64,000 bases of DNA, from the NCBI RefSeq assembly GCF_026343295.1, contig NZ_JAPELY010000002.1:372001-436000 (forward strand). Reading direction: 5' to 3'. The notes beneath the pieces were generated by a model. The model had not been told where the DNA came from. It did no database searches and was given only the letters and a program-made list of their open reading frames with translations. Shown here one piece after another: positions 1 to 9,969 of this stretch (the first letter of the stretch is position 1; the number at the start of each line of letters is the position of its first letter). Made by a program: the position numbers and the translations under genes. The DNA is from Streptomyces sp. NBC_00083. GTDB lineage: Bacteria; Actinomycetota; Actinomycetes; Streptomycetales; Streptomycetaceae.

Positions 1-20
1 CGGCTCAGCCCCGCCGCACC

Positions 21-65
21 CGCACTCGCCTGAACGCCCCGCACGCACTCGCCTGAACGCCCCGC
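21..65. repeat. Tandem 22-23 bp direct repeat
   Basis: Two adjacent copies of a CGCACTCGCCTGAACGCCCC unit, 23 bp apart, identical over 22 bases. The window edge hides whether more copies lie upstream. Confidence 0.6.
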
Positions 66-241
66 CCCGCACCGAACGCTCCCGATCCCTCTGCGGTCGC
101 GTCCCGAGCGCGCGGAAAAGGGCCCGGTCAAAACCGGGAGTAACGTTTTTTGAGACGGCGGCGCAGTACTGAGTGAGCCGACTGGTCATCGGCGGCGCAG
201 ATGAGCCGGGGTTCCCCCCGTACCCACGGCTCCGCGCGAAT

Positions 242-280
242 GGCGCGGGCGGGACACGTTCCCCCGGTCCCGCCCGCGCC
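242..280 (-). terminator. Hairpin terminator after L,D-transpeptidase gene
   Basis: A 14-bp perfect stem (242-255 with 267-280) and an 11-nt loop, about 40 bp past the stop codon of the minus-strand gene. No U-tract, as is usual in Streptomyces. Confidence 0.6.
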
Positions 281-316
281 CCCCTTCTTGGCCGGCCCCG
301 ACCGGCCCCGGGCGGC

Positions 317-1219
317 TCACCAGTAGACGACGACCTTGTCGCCGTTCCGCACCTGGTCGAAGAGCGCCGCGATCTTCGCCTTGTCCCGGACGTTGACGCA
401 GCCGTGCGAGGCGCCGTTGTAGCCGCGGGCCGCGAAGTCCGACGAGTAGTGCACCGCCTGGCCGCCGCTGAAGAACATCGCGTACGGCATGGCCGTGTGG
501 TAGATCGTCGAGACGTGGTTGCGGCTCTTCTCGAACACCTTGAAGACGCCCTCGCGGGTCGGCGTGTACTCCGAGCCGAAGCGCACGTCCATCGTCGACT
601 GGACCTTGCCGTCGACGACCCAGGACAGCGTCCGGCTCGTCTTGCTGATGCACATCGTGCGGCCGGTCATACAGCGCGGGTCGAGCTTGGCGGCCGGCTT
701 GTTGACGGCCGTGCCCGCCAGCTCCTGCGCCGTCGGTTCGGTGGTCATGGCGAGCAGCCGGTCCCAGGTCACGCTGTCCGTCTTCCCCGTCGCGGGGAGC
801 CCGCGCTTGCCCTGGAAGCCCTTGACGGCGGCGGTCGTCGCGGCACCGTACGTGCCCGTCGGGGCGGAGTCGAACCAGCCGATCTGGGCGAGCCGGGCCT
901 GGAGCTCCTTGACCTGGGCGCCCTTGGAGCCGTTCGCCATCAGCACCTTGGGCGCGGGCCCGGCCGACGGCTTGGCGGCGGGCTTGGCGGCGGCGGCCGA
1001 CGCGCTGGGCGCGGCGGCGGGCTTGTCGTCGGTGGAAGCCGCCGCGGAGGGGGAGTGCGAGGAGGACGCGGACGACGACGGGGCCGCGGGCGATCCGGGG
1101 GCGGCCGGACCGTCCGACAGCGGCTTGGCGCCCGGCCCGCAGCCGACGGCGGCCACCGCGACGACGGCGCTCGCGGCGAGGGTCTTGGCTATGACAGTGG
1201 TGCGGTGGTTCTGGCGCAT
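317..1219 (-). CDS. L,D-transpeptidase lipoprotein with peptidoglycan-binding domain
   Basis: 300-residue exported lipoprotein predicted to make 3-3 crosslinks in peptidoglycan. A hydrophobic signal ends in the lipobox VAAVGC (Cys about 27). An Ala/Ser/Pro linker follows (30-95), then a peptidoglycan-binding repeat (about 97-155), then a YkuD catalytic domain (about 180-300) with the active-site motif SHGCVN near the C terminus. Start: the ATG at 1219 follows a run of G (GGGGGGCGACC) and begins a proper signal peptide. The frame stays open far upstream, but that part is antisense to the mutase gene. Divergent from the mutase. Which L,D-transpeptidase paralogue this is cannot be told. Confidence 0.93.
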   Translation of the reverse strand: MRQNHRTTVIAKTLAASAVVAVAAVGCGPGAKPLSDGPAAPGSPAAPSSSASSSHSPSAAASTDDKPAAAPSASAAAAKPAAKPSAGPAPKVLMANGSKGAQVKELQARLAQIGWFDSAPTGTYGAATTAAVKGFQGKRGLPATGKTDSVTWDRLLAMTTEPTAQELAGTAVNKPAAKLDPRCMTGRTMCISKTSRTLSWVVDGKVQSTMDVRFGSEYTPTREGVFKVFEKSRNHVSTIYHTAMPYAMFFSGGQAVHYSSDFAARGYNGASHGCVNVRDKAKIAALFDQVRNGDKVVVYW

Positions 1220-1423
1220 CGGTCGCCCCCCTGATTCTCTGTGTCCCCAGAGACAGATTCCCGCGCCGAACGGTTGCAAAAGCGGGCGACCGCGTCGCGA
1301 AAGTTGTGAGCAAGCTCCCAGCGTGCGCCTGTCCACCCGTGGCGCCCGCGCCGCTACAGTCCGTCGCGAGGGTGGGTACCAGTGAGTAATAAAGCAGCGG
1401 AACTCCAACGGGAGGCACAGCAC

Positions 1424-3004
<1,581 letters not shown>

Positions 3005-3082
3005 GGGAGCCGACGGAACGGTCTGTTCCGCTCCGTGAAACCCGGATGCCCGGTGTCGTACCCGCATGCGACACTCGGCCGC

Positions 3083-3736
3083 ATGCTGGGTGTGACCGAT
3101 CTTCCGACCTATCTTGCCGGCGTGGCGCTGATCGTCCTGCTGCCGGGGCCGAACTCGCTGTACGTGCTGTCCGTCGCCGCGCGCCGCGGGGTGCGCACCG
3201 GGTACGCGGCCGCCGCCGGGGTCTTCACCGGTGACACGGTGCTGATGACGCTCTCCGCGCTCGGTGTGGCCTCGCTGCTCCAGACGACGCCGGTGCTGTT
3301 CGCCGTCGTCAAGTACGCGGGCGCGGGCTATCTGAGCTGGCTGGCGTTCGGGATGCTCCGGCAGGCGGTGGCGATGTGGCGCTCCCGGCACGACAAGGCG
3401 CAGGAGGGGCCGGTCGCGGCGCCCGACGCGGCGGGCGAGCGGCCCTACCGGCGGGCGCTGATGCTGAGCCTGTTCAACCCGAAGGCGATCCTCTTCATGA
3501 TCTCCTTCTTCGTGCAGTTCGTGCGGCCCGACTACGCCTACCCGGCCCTGTCGTTCCTGCTGCTCGGCGCGCTGCTCCAGCTCGGCAGCTTCCTCTATCT
3601 GTCGACGCTGATATTCAGCGGCACCCGCCTCGCGGCCGCGTTCCGCCGCCGCAAGCGGCTCTCGGCGGGCGCGGCGTCCGCGGCGGGCGCGCTCTTCCTC
3701 GGCTTCGCGGTGAAGCTGTCGCTCAGCGGGGTGTGA
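3083..3736 (+). CDS. LysE/LeuE-family amino-acid exporter
   Basis: 217-residue inner-membrane protein with about six transmembrane segments. The family signature LPGPNSLYVLSVAARRG lies near residues 20-35, and SLFNPKAILFM in the second half is the second LysE-family hallmark. It likely exports neutral or basic amino acids. The frame is open from 3035, but ATG 3083 gives a usual-length protein beginning at the first membrane segment; no Shine-Dalgarno is obvious, so the transcript may be leaderless. It ends 14 nt inside the convergent acyltransferase gene. Confidence 0.85.
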   Translation: MLGVTDLPTYLAGVALIVLLPGPNSLYVLSVAARRGVRTGYAAAAGVFTGDTVLMTLSALGVASLLQTTPVLFAVVKYAGAGYLSWLAFGMLRQAVAMWRSRHDKAQEGPVAAPDAAGERPYRRALMLSLFNPKAILFMISFFVQFVRPDYAYPALSFLLLGALLQLGSFLYLSTLIFSGTRLAAAFRRRKRLSAGAASAAGALFLGFAVKLSLSGV

Positions 3737-4904
3737 CCGGCTGCCGGGTGTCCGGCTGCCGGGTGTCCGGCCGTCGTGTGAGCGCCCCGCGCAGCAGCGG
3801 TGTCGCCCAGCGTTCCACGAAGCGGTGGAGCAGCCACGCCAGGAGCAGCATCGAGGCGATGGTGAGGCCGAAGGTGACCGGCGCGGGGATGCCGAACCCG
3901 CGGTGGAGTACGCCGACGACGACCCAGCCCAGGTGCTCGTGGACCAGGTAGAACGGGTAGGTCAGGGCCCCCGCCACGGTGAGCCAGCGCCAGTTCGCCC
4001 AGTGCAGGTGGCCCAACGCGATCGCGCCGACGAGCACGAAGCCCAGCGTGATGATGAGGATGATCACCGAGGCGTGCCGGTTGGAGAAGGCGGCCGCGCT
4101 GGGCTTGTGCCACAGGCCCGCGACCGCCCAGTGCTGGCCGATGGCCCAGCTGACGGCGACGATGCCCCACGCGGTCACGTCGCGCCGGTTGCGGTGGAGC
4201 AGGTACAGGCCCATGCCGCCGATGAAGAAGGACGCGTACTCGGGCATGAACACGGCGTCCAGGAACGGCTGTCGGGTCGTCGCGGTGAGCGCGGCGGCCA
4301 GGGTCCAGCCCGCGCAGAACAGCACGACGCGGCGCCGGGTCGCGCCGGGCAGCACCACGCAGACGGCGAACAGGGCGTAGAAGCGCAGCTCGGCCCAGAG
4401 CGTCCAGCAGACCCCGAGCACCCGGTGCGCGCCGACGGGCATCTGGAGCATGGTCAGGTTCACCACGAACTCGCTGGGCGTGACGGTCCGGTAGACCACC
4501 CAGGGCAGTGCGAACACCGCGGTGACGATGATCAGCGCCGCCCAGTACGCCGGGTAGAGCCGCGCGACGCGCGAGGCGAAGAACGCGCGCAGGGGGCGGC
4601 CCCAGCCGCTCATGCAGATGACGAAGCCGCTGATGACGAAGAAGATCTGCACCCCGAGGCAGCCGTAGGAGAACCATTCGTGGGTGGCGGGGAACAGCTT
4701 CTTCGGCGAGACGCCCCAGCCCCTGCTGATGTCGCCGGAGCGGCCGCCGTAGTGGTAGAGCGCGACCATCAGGGCGGCGACGAGCCGCAGTCCGTCGAGG
4801 GCACGGAGCCGGGAGACGGGGGCCGCGACCGGGGTGTGCCGGTCCGTCGGCCGGTGCGGCCCGCGGGCGGCGGTGGTGTCTGCCCGCGGCAGGGTGTTGG
4901 TCAC
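3723..4904 (-). CDS. Acyltransferase-3 (OafA/YrhL-like) membrane protein
   Basis: 393-residue integral membrane protein with about ten hydrophobic segments. The N-terminal motif RALDGLRLVAALMVALYHYG carries the catalytic-type His, and FFVISGFVICM and RVARLYPAYW follow, all typical of acyltransferase-3 proteins that O-acylate sugars or macrolides. The C-terminal tail is short and repetitive (PDTRQ twice), encoded by a small tandem DNA repeat at 3738-3775 that overlaps the end of the LysE gene. Acceptor substrate unknown. The cell-wall glycopolymer cluster is close by, but nothing links the two. Confidence 0.88.
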   Translation of the reverse strand: MTNTLPRADTTAARGPHRPTDRHTPVAAPVSRLRALDGLRLVAALMVALYHYGGRSGDISRGWGVSPKKLFPATHEWFSYGCLGVQIFFVISGFVICMSGWGRPLRAFFASRVARLYPAYWAALIIVTAVFALPWVVYRTVTPSEFVVNLTMLQMPVGAHRVLGVCWTLWAELRFYALFAVCVVLPGATRRRVVLFCAGWTLAAALTATTRQPFLDAVFMPEYASFFIGGMGLYLLHRNRRDVTAWGIVAVSWAIGQHWAVAGLWHKPSAAAFSNRHASVIILIITLGFVLVGAIALGHLHWANWRWLTVAGALTYPFYLVHEHLGWVVVGVLHRGFGIPAPVTFGLTIASMLLLAWLLHRFVERWATPLLRGALTRRPDTRQPDTRQPVTPR

Positions 4905-5150
4905 GGCTCTCCTCTTGCCCGGCGTTCGGCCGCGGCCCGGTGGGCGGCGGCGTCGACAGAGTAGGACCGCCGGGAGCCGCAGAAGGGGCCGCCGCCGGGG
5001 AGTTCCCGCACCCGACGCGGCCCGTTCATCTGCCGCCGCGGCGCGTTTGCCCGCGCGTCGGTTTCACCGGGACCGGCCGCCCCCGGGCGCGGGTCGTCCG
5101 GCCGCGCGGGAGGGCTCAACTCCGCCCGGAACCAGCCGAGTCCGGCGTCA
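4905..5150. other. Intergenic region upstream of the acyltransferase gene
   Basis: 246 bp between two minus-strand genes. It should carry the acyltransferase promoter. I see no convincing -10 element, operator or small gene. Confidence 0.4.
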
Positions 5151-6623
5151 TCAGAGATGGTCCGTGACCCCCAGCGCCGCGAGGTAGCCGTCGAGGCCCG
5201 TCGCGTCCTCGCCCGCCCAGCCGATGTACCCGTCGGGACGCACCAGGAACAGGCCGCGCCCGTACGCCTTGTACGCGCCCAGTTCGTGGACGTGGACCTG
5301 CGCGGACGCGAGCGCGGGGGCGGGGGTGCCGAAGGCGAGGAGGGTGAAGTGCGGGCCGCGCAGCAGGTCGAAGATCCTCCCGTCGGGCAGCGGGCCGTCC
5401 GGGGCGCGGTCGCCCGCCTCCAGGGCGCCCGCGCACCCGGTGGCGAGCGGGCCGCCGCGGTAGCCGAGGCCGAGCTGGCGGGTCTCCCCGCGGGCCTGGT
5501 TGTTCTCGGCGAGCATGCGGTAGCGGTGCAGCCGGGTGCTCATGCCGAGCACACCGGCCGCGATGGGCCGCCGCTCGTCCTCGTAGGTGTCGAGGAGTTC
5601 GTCGGGGGCGCCGTGGCGGAGCACCTGGGCGAGCTTCCAGCCGAGGTTGTAGGCGTCCTGGACGCTGGTGTTGAGACCCTGGCCGCCGGCCGGGGAGTGG
5701 ATGTGCGCGGCGTCGCCCGCGAGGAGGACCCGGCCCGCGCGGTAGCGGGTGGCCAGCGCGGCGCGCGGCCGGAAGTCGGAGGCCCAGACGACCTCGGTGA
5801 CCTGGCCGGCCGTGATCGGGGTGTGCGCGGTGAGGTGGCCGACGACGCCGGCGTCGCTGGTGTCGGGGGCCGCGTGCTCGTCGTCGAACCGGACGATCAG
5901 CTGGTAGAGGCCGGGCTCGCCGGGCAGCGGGCAGAGCACGGCGCCGCTGTCCGTCGGGGTGCGCCACACATGCCAGTTGAGGTCGTCGACGAGGACGTCG
6001 GGGGTGAGCAGGACGTCCGCGACGAGCATCGGCCTGGGGTCGATGCTCTCGCCCTCCATCGCGATGCCGACCGCCCGCCGGACCGCCGAGCGGCCGCCGT
6101 CGGCGGCGACGAGGTGGCGGGCGCGGACGGTGCGCCCGTCGGCGAAGGCGGCGGTGACGCCGTCGGCGTCCTGGACGAGCCCGGTCACCTCGGCGCCGAA
6201 GAGAACCTCGCCGCCGAGCGCGCGCAGATGGGCGTGGAGCACGTCCTGGAGGCGGGACTGGCCGATGAGCAGGGCGTTGGCGTAGGGCTCCTGCTCGGTG
6301 GGGGTCGCGCGCTCGATCATGTCCCACTCGCGTCCGCGCACGGCGCCGTCCGGGCCCTCCCAGCTGAGCATCCGGGGGTAGGCGCGGCCGGCGCGCAGGA
6401 CGGCTTCGACGAGCCCGAGGTCGTCGAGGAGCTCCAGGGTGCGCGGCTGGACGCCCTTGCCGCGCGAGCCGGGGAAGAGGCGGTCGGACTTCTCGACGAG
6501 CAGGGCGGGGATGCCACGGCGGGCCAGGTCGATGGCGAGGACGAGGCCGGTGGGGCCCGCGCCGACCACGAGGACGTCGGTGGTGGCGTCGGGGCCGGGT
6601 TCCTTAACGACGTTAAGTTCCAT
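5151..6623 (-). CDS. FAD-dependent aromatic monooxygenase (PHBH/RdmE class)
   Basis: 490-residue class A flavoprotein hydroxylase. The N-terminal Rossmann motif VVGAGPTGLVLAIDLARRG binds FAD (about 20-40), the DG-type motif LVAADGGRSAVRRAVG lies near 170, and GDAAHIHSPAGGQGLNTSVQDAYNLGWKLA is the second FAD motif near 290-320. The C-terminal thioredoxin-like domain usual in RdmE/MhpA-type enzymes is present. It should hydroxylate an aromatic or polyketide-like substrate with NAD(P)H. It is divergent from a TetR gene, with two identical-type operators in and before its start, so it is probably repressed until its substrate appears (inference). Confidence 0.9.
   Translation of the reverse strand: MELNVVKEPGPDATTDVLVVGAGPTGLVLAIDLARRGIPALLVEKSDRLFPGSRGKGVQPRTLELLDDLGLVEAVLRAGRAYPRMLSWEGPDGAVRGREWDMIERATPTEQEPYANALLIGQSRLQDVLHAHLRALGGEVLFGAEVTGLVQDADGVTAAFADGRTVRARHLVAADGGRSAVRRAVGIAMEGESIDPRPMLVADVLLTPDVLVDDLNWHVWRTPTDSGAVLCPLPGEPGLYQLIVRFDDEHAAPDTSDAGVVGHLTAHTPITAGQVTEVVWASDFRPRAALATRYRAGRVLLAGDAAHIHSPAGGQGLNTSVQDAYNLGWKLAQVLRHGAPDELLDTYEDERRPIAAGVLGMSTRLHRYRMLAENNQARGETRQLGLGYRGGPLATGCAGALEAGDRAPDGPLPDGRIFDLLRGPHFTLLAFGTPAPALASAQVHVHELGAYKAYGRGLFLVRPDGYIGWAGEDATGLDGYLAALGVTDHL
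6603..6617. promoter_or_regulatory. TetR operator 1, CTTAAC-N3-GTTAAG
   Basis: Perfect 15-bp inverted repeat inside codons 3-7 of the monooxygenase gene. It matches the second copy 36 bp away in both half-sites and spacing; only the central three bases differ. Confidence 0.7.
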
Positions 6624-6638
6624 GCCGGGAAGCGTGCA

Positions 6639-6653
6639 CTTAACGGTGTTAAG
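6639..6653. promoter_or_regulatory. TetR operator 2, CTTAAC-N3-GTTAAG
   Basis: Perfect 15-bp inverted repeat in the divergent promoter region. On the minus strand it lies directly after a TTGACA (-35) at 6655-6660, that is in the spacer of the monooxygenase promoter. On the plus strand it touches the -35 of the TetR gene. Repression of both genes is the simplest reading. Confidence 0.75.
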
Positions 6654-6680
6654 TTGTCAAGGCGGGGGCGACGCTAGATT
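6654..6680 (+). promoter_or_regulatory. Leaderless promoter of the TetR gene
   Basis: TTGTCA (6654-6659), 15-nt spacer, TAGATT (6675-6680), then six bases to the GTG start at 6687, so transcription probably starts at or next to the start codon. Confidence 0.55.
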
Positions 6681-6686
6681 GGCGGG

Positions 6687-7334
6687 GTGGCTACGACGAA
6701 GATCGACCGGGCGCAGGTCGCCGACACCGCGCTGCGGCTCCTGAACGAGGTGGGCCTCGACGGCCTCACCCTGCGCGCGATCGCCAAGGAGCTGGGCGTC
6801 CAGGCGCCCGCGCTCTACTGGCACTTCAAGAACAAGCAGGCCCTGCTCGACGAGATGGCCACCGTCATGTACCGGCGGATGACCGCCGACGGTCCGCCCG
6901 GCGCCGACGCGCCCACCTGGCAGGAGCAGCTGCGCACCGTCAACCGCACCCTGCGCGCGATGCTGCTCAGCCACCGCGACGGCGCGAAGGTGTACGGCGG
7001 CGCCCGCTTCACCGGCACCGAGCACGCGGAGTCCCTGGAGGTCTACCTCGGCCGGATGCGTCAGGAGGGCTTCGAGCCGCGCGACGCGGTACGGGCCGGA
7101 ACGCTGGTGTACGCCTACACGATGGGCTTCGTCGCGGAGGAACAGGGCAGCGCGCCCCGGCCGGACGACAAGGACGGCCCCGTCGACATCGCCGCCCGCG
7201 CCGAGCGCCTGGCCGCCTACCCCCTGGCCGCCGCGGCCGGCCCCGAGATCTTCGCCTCGTACGACGAACGCTTCGAGGAAGGCCTGACCGTCCTGGTGGC
7301 GGGCATCGAGGCCACGTACCGCCCCGGCGGGTAA
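6687..7334 (+). CDS. TetR-family repressor, TetR-class C-terminal domain
   Basis: 215 residues. The N-terminal helix-turn-helix (about 10-55) contains the family signature TLRAIAKELGVQAPALYWHFKNKQALLDEM. The C-terminal ligand domain resembles that of tetracycline-type TetR proteins (TetR_C). The GTG start lies 7 nt after a TAGATT -10, so the mRNA is probably leaderless. It is divergent from the FAD monooxygenase and flanks two CTTAAC-N3-GTTAAG palindromes, so it very likely controls the monooxygenase and itself. Ligand unknown. Confidence 0.92.
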   Translation: MATTKIDRAQVADTALRLLNEVGLDGLTLRAIAKELGVQAPALYWHFKNKQALLDEMATVMYRRMTADGPPGADAPTWQEQLRTVNRTLRAMLLSHRDGAKVYGGARFTGTEHAESLEVYLGRMRQEGFEPRDAVRAGTLVYAYTMGFVAEEQGSAPRPDDKDGPVDIAARAERLAAYPLAAAAGPEIFASYDERFEEGLTVLVAGIEATYRPGG

Positions 7335-7411
7335 GGCGAGCGCGGCCCGTTGTCAGTGGTGGCGGATAGCGTGCGCGCACCACGGACGGCGAGGAAACGG
7401 GGAGGGTCCAC

Positions 7412-8569
7412 ATGGAGTTCCGGATCGAGCGGGGCGCGCTGGCCGAGGCGGTCGCGTGGGCGGCCCGCTCCCTGCCCGCCCGGTCACCGGTCCCGGTCCT
7501 AGGCGGCCTGCTCCTGACGGCGGGAGAGGGCCGGCTCGCCCTGTCGGGGTTCGACTACGAGGCCTCCGCGTACATCGAGGTCGCGGCCGACACCGGACGC
7601 GCCGGCCAGGCACTGGTGCTGGGCCGCAGACTGCTCGACATCTGCAAGGTGCTGCCCGAGTCGACGCTGACCTGCGCGACGGAAGGCGCACGCTTCACGG
7701 TCGAGGGCGGCGGCACCCGCTTCGGCCTGTCCACCCTGCCGGTGGGGGAGTACCCGGCGCTGCCCGCACTCCCGGCGCCGCGCGGCACGGTGGACGCGGC
7801 ACGGTTCGCCGAAGCGGTCGCCCAGGTGGCGATCGCCGCGGGCCGCGACGAGGCGCTGCCGGTGCTCACCGGCATTCAGCTCCGCCTCGACGGAGCGTCC
7901 ATGACCCTGGCCGCCTCCGACCGCTACCGCTACGCCGTGCGCACCCTGCCCTGGCAGCCGGACACCGCGGACCCGCAGGCGGTCGAGGTGGTGGTGCCGG
8001 GCCGCCGCCTGACCGAGCTGGCACGCTCCCTCGCGAAGACGGGCACGGTACGCATCGGTCTCAACGGGCCGGCGGAGCATGGCGGTTCGGGCGCCGGCCT
8101 GATCGCCTTCGAGGGCGTCCGGATGCGCACCACCCTGCGGCTCCTCGACGGTCGCCTTCCGCGCTACGGCAAGCTGTTCGCGCTGGAGAACCCGGCCGTC
8201 GCGGTCACCGGGCGCGAGGCGCTCGCCGACGCGGTCCGCCGGGTCGCCGTCGTCGCCGAACCCAACAGCCCGGTGCGGCTCGACTTCCGTGCCGACGGCA
8301 CGGTGCTCCTCCAGGCCGGCTACGAGGACGACGTCGCCTCGCAGCGCCTCCCCGCCACCCTGGCCGACGCCGACGAGCTGTCCGTGGCCTTCAACCCCGC
8401 GTATCTGCTGGACGCCCTGGCCTCCTTCCGCTCGCCCAGGGTCCGCTTCGAACTCCTGGGCGCCGGCCAGCGCAGCCTGCTCAGCGGCGCCCCGGACGCC
8501 GAGGCGGAGGAGGCCCCGGCGCCGCAGGACCACCGGCATCTGCTGATGTCCGTACGCCAGCTCAGCTGA
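7412..8569 (+). CDS. DNA polymerase III beta (sliding clamp) paralogue
   Basis: 385 residues with the three repeated clamp domains. Recognisable blocks are AAGRDEALPVLTGIQL (residues about 150-165) and LAASDRYRYAVRTLPW (about 170-185), close to actinobacterial DnaN. The C terminus, HLLMSVRQLS, deviates from the usual LMPVRL ending that helps form the hydrophobic partner pocket. The canonical dnaN of Streptomyces sits beside dnaA at the origin; no dnaA is here, so this is a second copy. Start ATG 7412 has GGGGAGGG six nt upstream. Role may be in repair or specialised replication (inference). Confidence 0.85.
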   Translation: MEFRIERGALAEAVAWAARSLPARSPVPVLGGLLLTAGEGRLALSGFDYEASAYIEVAADTGRAGQALVLGRRLLDICKVLPESTLTCATEGARFTVEGGGTRFGLSTLPVGEYPALPALPAPRGTVDAARFAEAVAQVAIAAGRDEALPVLTGIQLRLDGASMTLAASDRYRYAVRTLPWQPDTADPQAVEVVVPGRRLTELARSLAKTGTVRIGLNGPAEHGGSGAGLIAFEGVRMRTTLRLLDGRLPRYGKLFALENPAVAVTGREALADAVRRVAVVAEPNSPVRLDFRADGTVLLQAGYEDDVASQRLPATLADADELSVAFNPAYLLDALASFRSPRVRFELLGAGQRSLLSGAPDAEAEEAPAPQDHRHLLMSVRQLS

Positions 8570-8582
8570 GTCGGGGCGCCCA

Positions 8583-8598
8583 CCCGGCCGCGGCCGGG
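8583..8598. terminator. Possible bidirectional hairpin between convergent genes
   Basis: Perfect 16-bp GC palindrome in the 35-bp gap between the clamp paralogue and the convergent glycosyltransferase gene. The stem is short and no U-run follows. Confidence 0.4.
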
Positions 8599-8604
8599 AC
8601 CGCC

Positions 8605-9969
8605 TCAGCGCCGGGCCGGAGTGCGGAGCAGGGGGTGGTTGCGGGTCAGGGCTCGGGCGCGGCGGGCGATTCTGCGGACCGTCGCGTTGCGCGGTACGAA
8701 GCCGAGCCGGGCCGGGACCGCGCCCGGCAGGCCGAGCACGGTCAGCCGGCGCCGCTTGAAGTAGCGCCAGGTGTGGGCGTCGAGCGACCCCGCGAGGTAG
8801 CGCTCGGCCGCGCCGCGCAGGTCCGGCCGCAGCTCGGGCTGCATCGCGTACCCGACCGCGCCGAGCAGCCCGGGAAGGTCGACGGACGGCGCGTCCGGGC
8901 CCGCTTCGAGGGGCGGGAGCAGGGCGTCCGCGATGGTCACCGGCACCCGGTTGCTGTTCTGGTAGGGCGCGAGCCGGTCCAAGAGCAGCTCGGTGCCGAC
9001 CCGGGCGACCGGGAGGCCGTAGAACGCCGACGCCGTGAGCAGCGCCGTGGAGAAGCAGCCCACCACGAGCGCGGGGGAGAGCCGTTCGTACAGGACCTCG
9101 GCGAGCAACGGGCTGTCCAGGACCGTGAGGTGGACGCCGAGCGCCGTCGCCTCGCGCACCAGGGCCTCCGACCCGGCGGCCGGCGCCGAGGGGTGCGGCT
9201 TGAACACGAGGCGGCGGTGCCCGCGCGCCGCGGCGCCCCGCACCATCCGCAGATGCAGCTCCTCCTCCTGCTCCGGGGTGAGGATGGAGAGCGCGGACAG
9301 GTACTGGCCGAGCAGGAGCGCGATCGGTTCGCCGTCGCCGCCCACCTCCAACTCGGTCGCGGTGACGCCGAGTTCACTCACCACCTTGAGAAAGGCCGCC
9401 GTCGGCACCGGCTCGGACGGCACGCCGAACTCGCCGAGCAGCAGCGGCGCGAGCCCCGGCACCAGATCCAGATGGAGCACCCGGCGCGCCCGGCCGCCGA
9501 TCAGCGGGTCGAGCTTGTTGCGCGTCGGGCCGTACGTCATCAGGCCGTCCGCGTACACCGTGATCGGCGCGTCCGGGAAGAGCTGGGCCACCGCCTGCGC
9601 CGGGTTCACCTGGATGGACTCCAGGGCGAGCTCGACACGGTCGTCGCCGAGCTCCCACAAGGTCCTCAACTGTCGCTCCCACAACGGCGCGTCGTCGGCG
9701 CGCGGGGACCATCCGGCGGGGTGGAAGGGGGCGATGGTGTCGTTCCAGGAGAGCACGCCGTCGAAGCGGCCCCGCAGCCGCTCGAACCCCGACAGCGCGT
9801 CGAGCGGCGCCGAAGTCTCCGGCGCGTAGGCGTTGTTGCTGAGCAGCAGCAGCCGCCGGCCGGCCGCCGGGAAGCAGCCGCTGTCGAGCGCGGCCGCCAG
9901 CGTGGCCACCCCGTACAGCGTGGACGCGGCGAAGATCTGTGTCGTGCGCGGACCCGGTGCCGTACCCAT
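8605..9969 (-). CDS. Polysialyltransferase-family glycosyltransferase
   Basis: 454 residues resembling the alpha-2,8-polysialyltransferase family (capsule and wall nonulosonate polymers). Visible are an N-terminal FAASTLYGVATLAAALDSG, a central VFKPHPSAPAAG (the HP-type CMP-binding region), and VGCFSTALLTASAFYGLPVAR near the C terminus. Earlier in-frame starts exist, but ATG 9969 overlaps the TGA of the preceding GT2 gene by one base (TGATG), a classic translational-coupling arrangement. With the divergent NeuA/NeuB genes it probably polymerises an activated nonulosonic acid such as Kdn on a wall polymer (inference from context). Confidence 0.85.
   Translation of the reverse strand: MGTAPGPRTTQIFAASTLYGVATLAAALDSGCFPAAGRRLLLLSNNAYAPETSAPLDALSGFERLRGRFDGVLSWNDTIAPFHPAGWSPRADDAPLWERQLRTLWELGDDRVELALESIQVNPAQAVAQLFPDAPITVYADGLMTYGPTRNKLDPLIGGRARRVLHLDLVPGLAPLLLGEFGVPSEPVPTAAFLKVVSELGVTATELEVGGDGEPIALLLGQYLSALSILTPEQEEELHLRMVRGAAARGHRRLVFKPHPSAPAAGSEALVREATALGVHLTVLDSPLLAEVLYERLSPALVVGCFSTALLTASAFYGLPVARVGTELLLDRLAPYQNSNRVPVTIADALLPPLEAGPDAPSVDLPGLLGAVGYAMQPELRPDLRGAAERYLAGSLDAHTWRYFKRRRLTVLGLPGAVPARLGFVPRNATVRRIARRARALTRNHPLLRTPARR

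Larger units (their letters stand above)
1..316. other. Non-coding stretch at window edge
   Basis: I see no credible gene here. It holds a tandem pair of about 23 bp (positions 21-43 and 44-65), then the transcription terminator of the L,D-transpeptidase gene (242-280). Reading frames across it are shadows of the neighbouring gene. Confidence 0.6.
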
